NCBI GenBank assembly: GCA_963717475.1
Contig: OY970337.1
Coordinates: 744,001-808,000, forward strand
Length of the DNA stretch: 64,000 nucleotides
Source: AC-32 sp963717475
GTDB taxonomy: Bacteria; Actinomycetota; Thermoleophilia; Gaiellales; Gaiellaceae
Direction of reading: 5' to 3'
The notes below the pieces were generated by a model that saw only the letters and a list, made by a program, of their open reading frames with translations, was not told the origin of the DNA and did not search any database. Below are positions 33,912-43,720 of the stretch, piece by piece; position 1 is the stretch's first letter, and every line of letters begins with the position of its first letter. A program made the position numbers and the translations under genes.

Positions 33912-36344
33912 GTGCGCGGCGCGCAGTTGCTCGTGCTCAACGGGTTCGCGCTCGCGCAGCCGCTGCTCGACATCCTCAGCAAGAACCCGGCCTTCTTCGC
34001 GATCCGGCGCTCGACGAGCACCGAGATCGTGTTCTTCGCTCTCTTCCTGATCTTCGTCCCGCCGGCCGCGCTGCTCGCCGCCGAGCTGCTCGTCGGCCTC
34101 GCGAGCCCCCGGGCGGCCGAAGTGCTCCACCTCGTGTTCGTGGCGGGTCTCGTCGCGGTCGTCGCGCTGCATGCGCTGACGAGCGACTCGAGCCTCACCG
34201 GCGCCGGCGCCCTGATCCTGGCGGCGGCGGTCGGGATCGGCGGTGCGATCCTCTACGCGCGCACGGCCGCGGTCCGCTCGTTCCTCACGGTCCTGGTCCC
34301 GGCGCCGTTCATCTTCCTCGCGCTCTTCATCTCGAGCTCGGGGATCTCGAAGCTGGTCTTCGTCAACACCCCGCCCGTCAAGCAGGTGCAGGTCAAGGCG
34401 AAGACCAAGACGCCGGTCGTGCTGATCATCTTCGACGAGTTCGCGCCGGTCGCACTGATGGACAGGCGCGAGCGGGTGAACGCCCAGCGCTACCCGAACT
34501 TCGCCGCGCTCGCGCGGACGTCGACGTGGTACCGCAGCGCGACGACCGTCCAGTGGCTGAGCGAGATCGCGGTCCCCGCGGTGATGACAGGGATCCTGCC
34601 GCCGCCGCACAAGAAGCTGCTCCCGACCTACTCGGACCACCCGAAGAGCATCTTCACCCTGCTCAACGGGAGCTACCGCGTGACCGGGGTCGAGTCGCTC
34701 ACGAATCTCTGCCCGGGCTCGATCTGCAAGAACGAGAAGGGCTCCTCGACGCAGGAGGTCACCGACACGACCGGGTCGCTGGCCAACGACGCGGGGGTCG
34801 TCTACCTGCACCTGCTCCTGCCGCATCCGTACGCGGACGACATCCCGGCGATCAGCGACAGCTGGGGCAACTTCGGCCAGCCCGAGCACGAGGCGGTGGC
34901 CCGGAAGACGACGCGCGGGCCGCTGCTGCCCTGCGCGCGCAACGTCTGCCGCTTCACGTCGACGTTCAAGCGCGGCGGGAAGCCGGGCCTGTACGTGCTC
35001 CACTCGCTCCTGCCGCACGTGCCCTACCTGTACCTGCCTTCCGGCAGGCGCTACGGGATCGAGGTGCCGATCCTGCGCGGGGTCCAGGCCGGGTACTGGA
35101 AGCAGGACTGGCCGGCCCTCCAGAGCTACCAGCGCTACCTGCTCCAGACCGAGTACACGGACCGCGCGCTCGGCTACATGATGCGGCGCCTTCGCGCGGC
35201 CGGGCTCTTCGACAAGGCGCTGGTGATCGTCGTCGCCGACCACGGCGTCAGCTTCCGGCACGAGCAGCCGCGGCGCCTCCCGACGCCGGGGAACCTGCAG
35301 GACATCGCGTTCGTCCCGCTGTTCGTGAAGCTGCCGCACCAGCACCGCGGCGGGATCGACGACGGCCTCGCGCGCACCATCGACGTCGTCCCGACGATCG
35401 CGAAAGTCCTCCACGTCAAGATCCCGTGGCACGTGGACGGGCACCCGCTGGTCGGGCGCCGTCCGCCGGCCGAGGGCCAGGTCTCGCTGCTCGTCGGTGA
35501 CGGGAAGTATGCGACCGGGCGGCTCTCCGCCTTGCGCGCGCTCCGGGCCCAGGCGCTCCGCGACCAGCTCGGCGTCTTCGGGACGACCCCGGCCCAGCTT
35601 TACCGGATCGGGGCTCACCGTGAGCTGATCGGGCGGCTCGTCTCCAGCCTTTCCGTCCAGCCGAGCCACTCGGCCGGGGTCGCGCTCGAGAACCAGAGCC
35701 TGCTCTCGACGGTGGACACGCACTCGGACCTGCTGCCGGCCTGGATCCAGGGCGACTTGACCGGCGTCGGGCCGAACGCGGACCTCGCGGTCGCCGTCGA
35801 CGGCAGGATCGCCGCGGTCACGCAGAGCTTCTCCGCCGGCGGAAAGGCGAAGTTCGACGCGATGGTGCCCGAGGGCTCGCTCCACGACGGGCGCAACGAC
35901 GTCTCGGTGTACCTCGTCACGGAGAACGGGCTCGAGCAGCTGCGCGGCAGCAGTGTGGTCACAACCCTGAAGGGGAACCTGATCGCCTCGAGCGGGGGGA
36001 AGGCGGTGCCGGTTCGGCCGGGAGCGCTGCACGGCCAGGTTCACGTGGCCTCCGGCCAGAACTACACGTTCACGGGCTGGGCCTCGAACCCGGCGCTGAC
36101 GTCGAAGGTCGACACGGTGATGGTCTTCGTCGACCGCGGGCAGGTCTACGCGAGCAAGATCAGCCTGATCCAGCCGCACACGATGCTCGGCCAGGCCGTG
36201 GCGCATCAGAAGTTCGCCTTCCAGTTCCAGCTGCCGCGGTCGCTGCTGCCGAAGCCGGGGTCGGGGCACAAGGTGCGTGTGTTCGCGGTGCGGCGCGGGG
36301 TCGCGACGGAGCTCGCCTACACCGGCTCCTACCCCTGGCGCTAG
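33912..36344 (+). CDS. membrane sulfatase-like enzyme, intact paralogue
   Basis: 810 residues in one frame. N-terminal membrane helices (about 5-150; QLLVLNGFALAQPLLDI, IVFFALFLIFVPPAALL) precede the catalytic domain: VVLIIFDEFAP with the first metal Asp, the Thr-rich ATTVQWLSEIAVPAVMTG, CSICKNE-type Cys pairs, VVADHGVSF and KLPHQH. A C-terminal beta-rich domain (about 560-810) contains YTFTGWASNP. It is strongly similar along its length to 22975-25472. The fold suits hydrolysis or transfer of sulfate or phospho-groups on the envelope. The FGly CxPxR motif of true sulfatases is absent. GTG 33912; the stop overlaps the convergent MFS gene by four bases. Confidence 0.85.
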   Translation: MRGAQLLVLNGFALAQPLLDILSKNPAFFAIRRSTSTEIVFFALFLIFVPPAALLAAELLVGLASPRAAEVLHLVFVAGLVAVVALHALTSDSSLTGAGALILAAAVGIGGAILYARTAAVRSFLTVLVPAPFIFLALFISSSGISKLVFVNTPPVKQVQVKAKTKTPVVLIIFDEFAPVALMDRRERVNAQRYPNFAALARTSTWYRSATTVQWLSEIAVPAVMTGILPPPHKKLLPTYSDHPKSIFTLLNGSYRVTGVESLTNLCPGSICKNEKGSSTQEVTDTTGSLANDAGVVYLHLLLPHPYADDIPAISDSWGNFGQPEHEAVARKTTRGPLLPCARNVCRFTSTFKRGGKPGLYVLHSLLPHVPYLYLPSGRRYGIEVPILRGVQAGYWKQDWPALQSYQRYLLQTEYTDRALGYMMRRLRAAGLFDKALVIVVADHGVSFRHEQPRRLPTPGNLQDIAFVPLFVKLPHQHRGGIDDGLARTIDVVPTIAKVLHVKIPWHVDGHPLVGRRPPAEGQVSLLVGDGKYATGRLSALRALRAQALRDQLGVFGTTPAQLYRIGAHRELIGRLVSSLSVQPSHSAGVALENQSLLSTVDTHSDLLPAWIQGDLTGVGPNADLAVAVDGRIAAVTQSFSAGGKAKFDAMVPEGSLHDGRNDVSVYLVTENGLEQLRGSSVVTTLKGNLIASSGGKAVPVRPGALHGQVHVASGQNYTFTGWASNPALTSKVDTVMVFVDRGQVYASKISLIQPHTMLGQAVAHQKFAFQFQLPRSLLPKPGSGHKVRVFAVRRGVATELAYTGSYPWR

Positions 36345-37633
36345 GACGTGTCGAGCGCGGGGGTCAGCGGCGTCACCGTCACACGGTCCGGGCGCGGCGT
36401 CCGGCGTATGGCCTCGGGGAGGCGGCGCTCGAGGGCGAGGCAGCCGAACGCCGAGAAGACGCAGACGCCGGCCGCGAGCGGCCAGACCGCGAGCGGGTGC
36501 CAGCCGAGCAGCGGGCCGCCGACGGCGGGGCCGAGGATCGAGCCCGCGCTCCACGACATCGAGCCGAGCGCGAAGTAGCGGCCGCGCAGCCGGTCGGGTG
36601 CGAGGTCCGCGACGAGCGGCGCCTGGGTGGGGCCTTGCAGCGTCTCGCCGACGCCGAAGACGAGCGTCGCGGTGATGAAGACGAGCGCGGCCGTCGTCCC
36701 GTCGAGCAGGCCGCCGGCCGCGAGCACGATCAGCGAGGCGATCGCCCAGAGGACGTTCATCAGCGCGAGCGCGGCCATCCGGCGCCGGCCCTCGAGCGCC
36801 TTCGACACGGGCAGCTGGATGATCACGATCAGAAGCGTGTTTGCGAGCCAGATCAGGCCGATCCAGCGCTCGCCGACTCCCGCGTAGTTCTTCGCGAACG
36901 GCGGCAGCAGCGCGAAGACCTCGTAGCCGACCGCGACGAAGAGGACGTTGAGCCCGAGCAGCGCGACGAAGTTGCGGTCCCGGACCACCGCCCGGTAGCC
37001 GGCGTCGGCCTCCTCGCGCTCCTCCTCCTCGGGCATCGGCGGCTCATTGATCGTCGCGAGCACCCCGACGAAGACGAGAAACGTCGCCGCGTCGAGCAGG
37101 AACAGCTTCGTGAAGCTCTCCGGGTCGCTCGTCGTGGCGATCAGGCCGCCGATCACGCCGCCGAGGCCCATCCCGAGGTTCATGCTGACCCGCTGCAGGG
37201 CGTAGGCGGAATGGCGCTCAGTCGGCGGAGTCAGGCGCGCGAGCAGGGTCGACTGGCCGGGCCAGAAGCACGCCGTCCCGGCGCCCTCGAGCGCGAGCAG
37301 CGCGAAGGCCTGCCAGGGCTGGCGGATCAATGGGAAGAGCAGGAAGGCGGCGGACTGGAGCAGCAGCCCGAGTAGGAGCGTGTTGCGCCCGCCGATCCGG
37401 TCGACCGTCGAGCCGGCGACGAGACCGGCGAGCAGCGCCGCGACTCCGCCGAAGGCGAGCGCGAAGCCGGCCTCGGCGAAGGAGATCCCACGCACGTTGT
37501 GCAGGTAGATGACGATGAACGGCAGCACGATCCCGTTCCCCAGCGAGTTGACCACGCCTCCGACCTGTACGAGCCACACGGAGCGGGGCAGATTCGGGTC
37601 GAGCCCACGTACGTAGTTGCCGACCGCCGACAC
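36341..37633 (-). CDS. MFS transporter, paralogue of 17920-19302
   Basis: 430 residues with about twelve membrane helices. The N-terminus (LDPNLPRSVWLVQVGG, then NSLGNGIVLPFIVIYLHNVR) is nearly the same as in the other MFS gene of the window. The loop 2-3 signature is TVDRIGGRNTLLLG. The central loop is acidic (MPEEEEREEAD). It is a probable exporter; the substrate is unknown. GTG 37633 is 18 bases from the divergent dgcA-like start. Confidence 0.85.
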   Translation of the reverse strand: MSAVGNYVRGLDPNLPRSVWLVQVGGVVNSLGNGIVLPFIVIYLHNVRGISFAEAGFALAFGGVAALLAGLVAGSTVDRIGGRNTLLLGLLLQSAAFLLFPLIRQPWQAFALLALEGAGTACFWPGQSTLLARLTPPTERHSAYALQRVSMNLGMGLGGVIGGLIATTSDPESFTKLFLLDAATFLVFVGVLATINEPPMPEEEEREEADAGYRAVVRDRNFVALLGLNVLFVAVGYEVFALLPPFAKNYAGVGERWIGLIWLANTLLIVIIQLPVSKALEGRRRMAALALMNVLWAIASLIVLAAGGLLDGTTAALVFITATLVFGVGETLQGPTQAPLVADLAPDRLRGRYFALGSMSWSAGSILGPAVGGPLLGWHPLAVWPLAAGVCVFSAFGCLALERRLPEAIRRTPRPDRVTVTPLTPALDTS

Positions 37634-37651
37634 CGCTCTAAGGTATCGGCG

Positions 37652-38663
37652 GTGGAGCTCGAAGCTCGCAAGGCGACGCTGCGGATGGCGGAGACGTTCG
37701 TCATCTCGCGCGGCGCGTCAGACGAGGCGGAGGCGGTCTTCGTCGAGGTGCGGCACGAGGGCGTCAGCGGCTTCGGCGAGGCGAACCCGATCGACCGCTA
37801 CAACGAGTCGGCCGATTCGGCGCTCGCGTTCCTGGAGGGCGCCGGCGAGCTGCTCGGCGACGACCCGTTCGCGCTCGAGGCGATCGGGGCGCGTGTGGCC
37901 GAGCGGCCGGGCGAGCACGCGGCCAAGGCCGGGCTCGATGCCGCATTGCACGACCTCTGCGGGAAGCTGCTGCGGCGTCCCCGTCTGGCGGTTGCTCGGG
38001 CTCGAGCGCGCCGGGCCGCCGACCTCGTGGACGATCTGGCTCGGAGATCCCGATGACATGGCCCGCCGCGCGGAGAAGGTTCGAGGTCGGTTCAAGCGGC
38101 TGAAGCTGAAGCTCGGCGGGGGCGACGGGCTCGACGTCGAGCGGGTGCGCGCGGTGCGTGGGGTCTCGGACGTCCCGCTCCAGGTCGACGTGAACGAGTA
38201 CTGGTCGCTCGACGAGGCGCTCGAGGCGCTGCCCGAGCTCGAGCGGCTCGGCGTCGAGTACTGCGAGCAACCGCTCCCCGCCGGAGATCCCGGCGGCCCC
38301 GATCTGAAGGGGCGCTCGCCGCTGCCGATCTTCGTCGACGAGGACTGCCACACGCTCGGCGACGTTCCCGCCTGCGCCGAGCGGGCCCACGGGCTGACCG
38401 TCAAGCTCGCGAAGTCCGGCGGGATCCGCGAGGCGGTTCGGATCGCCCACGCGGGCCGCGCGCTGGGACTGCAGTTGATGCTCGGCTGCATGAACGAGTC
38501 GGGTCTCGCGGTGGCGGCGGGCGCCTCGGTCGCGAGCCTCTTCGACCACGTCGACCTCGACGGCAACCTGCTCCTTGCCGAGGACCCGTGGCCCGGCGTC
38601 GAGCTCGTCGACGGCGTCCAGCTCCCCCCAGACGCGCCCGGGTTGGGTGCCCGGGTTGAGTGA
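37652..38663 (+). CDS. dgcA: enolase-superfamily epimerase, DgcA-like (frameshifted)
   Basis: About 336 residues over two frames, of the mandelate racemase/dipeptide epimerase subgroup. Motifs are GFGEANPIDRY, AALHDLCGKLL, then after the frame change RLKLKLGGGDG (general-base KxK), QVDVNEYWS and EYCEQPL (metal ligands), FVDEDCH, and KLAKSGGI. Directly coupled to a DUF1611 gene, it fits N-acetyl-D-glutamate racemase DgcA better than L-Ala-D/L-Glu epimerase (inference from context). The break near 37983 is restored by dropping one base of CTGCGGCGTC. GTG 37652 follows TAAGGT by seven bases. Confidence 0.75.
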
Positions 38664-39715
38664 CGGCGAAGCGATATCTGATCCTCGCTGAGGGCCGCTC
38701 CGGCGACGCGCACTACGGTAAGACCGCGCGTGGGGTGATCCGCTACGCGCCCGACCCGAGCGTCGTCGTGGTCGACTCGACCCGGCCCGGCGAGACGCTC
38801 GACGGAGTTCCGGTCGTCGCGACCGTCGCCGACGCGCTCCAGTACGAGCCGACGACGGCGCTCGTCGGCGTCGCCACCCAGGGCGGCCGGTTCCCGCCCG
38901 CGTGGCGGGCGCTCCTGAAGCAGTGCGTCGAGGCGGGCCTCGACGTCGAGAACGGCCTCCACGAGTTCCTCGCCGACGACCCCGAGCTGGCCGAGCTAGC
39001 CCGCAAGCACGACGTTGAGCTCCGCGACCTGCGGCGGCCGCCCGAGGGTCTCGGCGTCCCCAGCGAAGAGAACCTGCGCATCCCCGCCAAGATCGTCCTC
39101 ACCGTCGGCTCCGACTGCGCGATCGGGAAGAAGACCGTCGCTCTCGAGCTCGACCTCGAGGCCCGTCGCCGCGGCCTCCCGTCCGTGTTCGTCCCGACCG
39201 GCCAGACCGGGATCGCGATCGCGGGGTGGGGGATCGCGGTCGACGCCGTCGTCGCCGACTTCCTCGCCGGCGCGGCCGAGCTGCTGGTCGTGGAGGGCCA
39301 TCGCCGCGGCGGCGAGCTCCTGTTCGTCGAGGGCCAGGGCTCGCTCGCGCACCCGGCGTACTCGGGCGTGACGCTCGGCCTGATCCACGGCTCCGCGCCG
39401 CACGCGTTCGTGCTCTGTCACCGCGCGAGCTCGACCGAGATAGAGGGCTATCCGGGCCATCCGTTGCCGAGCCTCCCCGAGCTGATCGATCTCCACGAGC
39501 GCATCTCGCTGCCGCTCCGGCCCGCCCGCGTCGCGTGTCTCGCGCTGAACACGGCCCACCTCGACGAGGCCCAGGCGAAGAACGCGATCGAGGCCGCTGC
39601 GGCCGAGACCGGGCTCCCGGCCGACGACCCGGTCCGCTTCGGCGCCGGGCCCCTGCTCGAGGCCGTGCTCGCGGCGGTTGAGGCTCAAGTCCCGCAGCAG
39701 GCGGCCGATCATTGA
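38660..39715 (+). CDS. dgcN: DUF1611 protein, DgcN-like
   Basis: 351 residues. The P-loop-like VGSDCAIGKKTVALELDLE (about 150-168) and a QTGIAIAGWGIAVDAVVADF segment are hallmarks of DUF1611, as is VVEGQGSLAHPAYS (here FVEGQGSL...). DgcN of marine bacteria and haloarchaea belongs to this family and N-acetylates D-glutamate, its product then being racemised by DgcA. GTG 38660 overlaps the epimerase stop by four bases. The specific reaction is inferred from the pairing. Confidence 0.75.
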   Translation: MTAKRYLILAEGRSGDAHYGKTARGVIRYAPDPSVVVVDSTRPGETLDGVPVVATVADALQYEPTTALVGVATQGGRFPPAWRALLKQCVEAGLDVENGLHEFLADDPELAELARKHDVELRDLRRPPEGLGVPSEENLRIPAKIVLTVGSDCAIGKKTVALELDLEARRRGLPSVFVPTGQTGIAIAGWGIAVDAVVADFLAGAAELLVVEGHRRGGELLFVEGQGSLAHPAYSGVTLGLIHGSAPHAFVLCHRASSTEIEGYPGHPLPSLPELIDLHERISLPLRPARVACLALNTAHLDEAQAKNAIEAAAAETGLPADDPVRFGAGPLLEAVLAAVEAQVPQQAADH

Positions 39716-39788
39716 GGGCGAATGACCGCACATGCCCGCCGCCCGACGTGAGAGGCTACGGGTCGGGTCGAACGCGACGAGGAGGACG

Positions 39789-41292
39789 ATGAAAAGGATC
39801 CTGGGCTTGATCGTTTTGGTGTGCGCCGTCGCCGTGCCGGCGGGGTCTGCACGGGCCGGCATCACCTTCGGCGTGAGCGAGGATCGCGCGCGCACCGCCG
39901 ATCCCGCGGCGTTCTTCGCGACGCTCAGCCAGCTCGGGCTCTCGGAGAACCGCGCATCGATCACGTGGGACCCGGCGCAGCCGAACGTGATCCCCGGTCA
40001 GGACGAGATCTCCAACTGGATCCAGTACGCAGGCGGCATCCGGATCGTCTTCTCTCTCTCGGCCAAGAACGCCCGCGACTTCACCGCGGACCAGAGCAGG
40101 GCGGCGCAGTTCGCGGCCTGGACCGCGCAGGTCGCGCGAACCTTCCCGCAGGTGAAGGACTTCGTCATCGGCAACGAGCCCAACCAGCCCTACTTCTGGC
40201 AGCCGCAGTTCGACCCGGACGGCCGCCCGCTTTCCGCCGCCGCCTACGAGCCGGTGCTCGCAGACACGTACGACGCGCTCAAGGCCGTCGACCCGACGAT
40301 CAACGTGATCGGGATCGGCCTCTCGCCGCGCGGAAACGACAACCCCTTCGCGAAGAGCAACATCTCGCGCTCGCCGATTCGCTTCCTGCACGACCTCGGC
40401 GTCGCCTACCGCGCGAGCGGGCGCGACAAGCCGCTGATGGACGAGCTCGCGTACCACCCGTACCCCGCCAAGAACACCGATCCGCCCGCCCTCGGCTATG
40501 CGTGGCCGAACGCCGGGCTGCCGAACCTCGACCGCCTCAAGCAGGCCGTCTGGGACGCGTTCAACGGGACCGCGCAGCCGACCTTCGCCGAGGCCTACCG
40601 CGACAGCTTCCAGCAGCCGCTCAGGCTCGAGCTCGACGAGGTCGGCTGGCAGGCCGCGATCCAGACCGGCCTCGGTGGGATGTACTTCGGCAACGAGAAC
40701 GTCCCGACCGTCGACGAGGCGACCCAGGCGCAGTACTACACCGACGCGATCACCTGGGCCGAGTGCGACCCCGCGGTTGCCTCGCTCAGCTTCTTCCTGC
40801 TCGTGGACGAGCCCGACCTCTCGCGCTGGCAGAGCGGGCTCGAGCGCATCGACGGCTCTCAGCGCCCTTCGTACGGAGCCGTGCAGCATGCGATCGCGCA
40901 GATGCACGGCGACTGCCCGGCAACGCCCGCGACCTGGGTCCACACGACGCAGGTCGTTCTTCCGTCGGTCAACTGGGGCAACCTCTCGCGCCCGCGGGCG
41001 CGGCGCACAACGAGCTGGGGCTTCGTGGCCGGTGCCCGTGAGGAGGCGACCTTCAAGGCCGGGATCTTCAAGGCCGGCACGAGCCGCGCGAAGATCTCGA
41101 AGGCACTGTCGAAGGGCCGTCCGAAGCCGGTCCTCGCCGCCTCGGGCAAGATCAAGGCGAAGAGCCGCGTGATCAAGTTCCCGGCGCGCCGCCTCAAGCC
41201 GGGCGCGCTACGTCTTCGCGATCCGGATCCAGGCGACGATGAACACGCGCCGGACGACGCAGCTCGTGAGCCGCGTCTTCCGCGTCCGGTGA
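39789..41292 (+). CDS. exported glycosidase-like TIM-barrel protein (frameshifted)
   Basis: About 500 residues. After a signal peptide (MKRILGLIVLVCAVAVPAGS) a GH-A-type barrel follows: IVFSLSAKN, KDFVIGNEPNQPYFW with the likely acid/base Glu, LAYHPYP, and LELDEVGWQ with the likely nucleophile Glu. A basic C-terminal beta-domain ends in another frame as RYVFAIRIQATMNTRRTTQL and on to a stop at 41292. The break near 41207 is restored by losing one G of CCGGGCGC. GAGGAGG supports ATG 39789. The substrate is unknown. Confidence 0.75.
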
Positions 41293-42398
41293 CCGACCCG
41301 AGGCTCGAACGGCTCGCCGACCTCGTCGTCGGCTACTCGCTCGGCCTCCAGCCGGGGAAGATCCTGCGCGTCGACAGCACGACGACAGGGCTGCCGCTCG
41401 CTGCCGAGGTCTACCGCGCGGGCCTCCGGGCGGGCGCGTTCCCGTACATGAACGTCGAGCTCGAGGCGGCGGCCGAGGCTCTCGTCGCCGAAGGAAACGA
41501 CGAGCAGATCGAGTTCATCCGGCCCACGGCCGAGGCGGAGGTGGACGCGATCGACGCGATCGTGACCATCTGGTCCGAGGCGAACACGCGCGCGCTGACG
41601 GGCTCGTCGCCCGAGCGGCATCAGCGCCTGATCGCCGCCACGCGGCGGCTCACGAACCGCCGCTGGGCGCGGATCTCGGCGGGCGAGCTCGGCTGGGCCG
41701 GGGTGCTCTGCCCGGCCCCGGCCCACGCGCAGGACGCAGGCATGTCGCTCGACCAGTACGCGAGCTTCGTCTTCCGCGCCTGCCACGTGGAAGGCGACGG
41801 GGACGCCACGGCGCACTGGCGCGCTCAGAGCTCCGAGCTGGCCGCCCACGCGGACCGCCTGGCGCAGGTGCGTGAGCTGCGCATCACGGGTCCCGGCACC
41901 GACCTGCGCATCGTCGTCGGGGGCAGGAAGTGGGAGGCGGCGGACGGGCACTACAACATGCCGGACGGCGAGGTCTACACGAGCCCGGTCGAGACGGAGA
42001 CCGAGGGCGAGATCAGCTTCTCGTTCCCGGCGCTCTTCCACGGCCGCGAGGTCGACGGGATTCGGCTCCGCTTCGAGGACGGCAAGGTCGTCTCCGCCGA
42101 GGCTCGGCGCGGCGGCGACTTCCTCGAGGCTCTGCTCGACCTGGACGAGGGCGCGCGCCGGCTCGGCGAGGTCGCGTTCGGGCTCAACTACGAGATCGAC
42201 CGCTTCACCTCGAACACCCTCTTCGACGAGAAGATCGGCGGGACGATGCACGTCGCGCTCGGCTCGGCTTTCGAGGAGCTCGGCGGGACGAACGACTCCG
42301 CGCTGCACTGGGACCTCGTCTGCGACCTCCGCGCAGACGGCGAGGTGTACGGCGACGGCGAGCTCATCTGGCGCGCGGGCCGCTTCCTCGAGCGCTGA
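41289..42398 (+). CDS. M29 family aminopeptidase (AmpS/aminopeptidase T)
   Basis: 369 residues, the normal length. Landmarks are RLERLADLVVGYSL at the N-terminus, HYNMPDGEVYTSPVE, FGLNYEIDRFTSNTLFDEKI (metal and dimer residues) and a final SALHWDLVCDLR. It removes N-terminal residues using a two-metal site in the cytosol. GTG 41289 is chosen because it starts the family sequence and overlaps the glycosidase's true stop by four bases. The continuous frame with the upstream gene is an artefact of that gene's frame break. Confidence 0.9.
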   Translation: MTDPRLERLADLVVGYSLGLQPGKILRVDSTTTGLPLAAEVYRAGLRAGAFPYMNVELEAAAEALVAEGNDEQIEFIRPTAEAEVDAIDAIVTIWSEANTRALTGSSPERHQRLIAATRRLTNRRWARISAGELGWAGVLCPAPAHAQDAGMSLDQYASFVFRACHVEGDGDATAHWRAQSSELAAHADRLAQVRELRITGPGTDLRIVVGGRKWEAADGHYNMPDGEVYTSPVETETEGEISFSFPALFHGREVDGIRLRFEDGKVVSAEARRGGDFLEALLDLDEGARRLGEVAFGLNYEIDRFTSNTLFDEKIGGTMHVALGSAFEELGGTNDSALHWDLVCDLRADGEVYGDGELIWRAGRFLER

Positions 42399-42459
42399 CC
42401 ACCGTCGCGGTCGCCGGTCGGTTGAAGCGTCGCCCCGAGGACGGTCCCGTATGCGCGCG

Positions 42460-43155
42460 TCAGCCGGACGAGCACGAGCGCGCGGCGCTCGGTGCGGCAA
42501 GCGGGCGGCGCACACTCCGCCCGCTTGCGAGCGTGGCAGTCAGGTTCAGCGGAGAGACCCCCTTGGCAAGCTTCGCCCGGGAAAGGAAGGCGAGGAACAG
42601 TGGGCGGGCGTCGACGGACAGCGGCATGACCGAGCAATCCGAGAGCTGCAACCGGAGCTCGCGGACGCGAGGGGAGACCATCCCGTAGACGACGGTGTCG
42701 GCCGGGCGGTCGGCGCCCCCCGGGCCCGGACGGGAGCCGGCGGAGACGAGGACTGGGCGCGGCGCGAGTCGGGCGGGATAGCCGCAGCTACCGTCGCTCA
42801 GCAGATTCGGCAATACGAGAACGAGACACGTCCGGCGGGGGGTCGCGCCATAGGCGAGCCGCCAGCGACCTCCTGAGCTCATCGCTGTCAGCACGTCAAC
42901 CTGCCCGGATGACCACAAGCCAGCAGCGCCCGGCGCACGTCTGGCTGCATTGCCCACCTCTTCGTACAGCTGATGCGATGCCGGATCGTCCTGCGTGCGG
43001 CGGGGGCTGAGAGGAGATCGCTTCGCTCCCGAGTCGAATGCGAACAGTAGCCCGGTAGCGGCACATGCAAGAAGAGCAGTCAAGGCGCCGCTGTAGACGA
43101 ACCGGCGAGGTGCGCGACCTCGCCGGTTCGGCGTGCTAACCGCTGAGTTGACCAC
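42460..43155 (-). CDS. membrane-anchored hypothetical protein
   Basis: 231 residues with one N-terminal membrane helix (SGALTALLACAATGLLFAF, about 22-41) after a basic start, so the rest is probably outside. The mature part has Cys in RTCLVLVLPN and DGSCGYPA. It ends in VYGMVSPRVRELRLQLSD, PLFLAFLSRAKLAKGVSPLN, a small beta-domain. No family is recognised. Confidence 0.55.
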   Translation of the reverse strand: MVNSAVSTPNRRGRAPRRFVYSGALTALLACAATGLLFAFDSGAKRSPLSPRRTQDDPASHQLYEEVGNAARRAPGAAGLWSSGQVDVLTAMSSGGRWRLAYGATPRRTCLVLVLPNLLSDGSCGYPARLAPRPVLVSAGSRPGPGGADRPADTVVYGMVSPRVRELRLQLSDCSVMPLSVDARPLFLAFLSRAKLAKGVSPLNLTATLASGRSVRRPLAAPSAARSCSSG

Positions 43156-43164
43156 GGCCTGAGA

Positions 43165-43590
43165 TCACGTGTGGTAGACGTAGATTGTCCAGTTCCCCAA
43201 CCCGCGGTAGCTCGCGAGCGTGACCCAGATCCATCGCTGGCCACCGGGGAGGGTCCCTGTGTAGTGCCAGCTCGCGTTCTGGCAGTACACCTGAGGGCCC
43301 CAGATCGGCTGCCCGCTCCAGTAGTCCAATACCTGGAGGAAGTACTGGTCGTCGCCGGAGCACGTCGCGCCCTGCTTGTAGACGCTGGTGGCGACCTCGA
43401 ATCCGTAATCCTCGACGGCGACGCACGCGCAGTTCGGGTTGTTATCGCCGTGGCCAGTGAAGGTGTGGTGGTATCCGCCGCCTCCATCGCCGCCGATATT
43501 GTCGGCGGAAGCTGCCGGCACGCCGACCACGAGCACTGCGACCGCTCCCAGTACCGCGAGCAGCGTGAGCGGCCTGAGCCAGTTCGTCAT
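43165..43590 (-). CDS. small exported protein
   Basis: 141 residues. A signal peptide (MTNWLRPLTLLAVLGAVAVL, then VVGVPAASA) precedes a chain with NPNCACVAVEDYGFEVATSV and later Cys in ATCSGDD and VYCQNAS. It ends WIWVTLASYRGLGNWTIYVY. It is probably a disulfide-bonded beta-sandwich. ATG 43590 has GAAGGGGG upstream. Function unknown. Confidence 0.65.
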   Translation of the reverse strand: MTNWLRPLTLLAVLGAVAVLVVGVPAASADNIGGDGGGGYHHTFTGHGDNNPNCACVAVEDYGFEVATSVYKQGATCSGDDQYFLQVLDYWSGQPIWGPQVYCQNASWHYTGTLPGGQRWIWVTLASYRGLGNWTIYVYHT

Positions 43591-43675
43591 CTTTCCCCCT
43601 TCTGAAGTAGATACTGGCGGCGGGAAGCTTCCGTTCTGCCTGTGACGCTCCGGTGACGGGGCGCTGACGCGCGAC

Positions 43676-43720
43676 TTGACACGAACACGTGTTCGCGTTA
43701 CGATGGCGAACACATGTTCG
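43676..43720 (+). promoter_or_regulatory. SOS promoter with tandem LexA boxes
   Basis: -35 TTGACA (43676-43681), 17-base spacer, -10 TACGAT (43699-43704). Box 1 CGAACACGTGTTCG (43682-43695, perfect palindrome) fills the spacer. Box 2 CGAACACATGTTCG (43707-43720) covers the expected start site and the ATG at 43714. Both fit GAAC-N4-GTTC. The centres are 25 bases apart. Confidence 0.85.

Noticed and set aside
39732..42398. Single 888-residue fusion of a glycosidase-like protein and an M29 aminopeptidase
   Set aside because: The glycosidase's natural ending and stop (41292) are in the next frame and the aminopeptidase has its own GTG at 41289, so the fusion comes from a one-base frame break near 41207.
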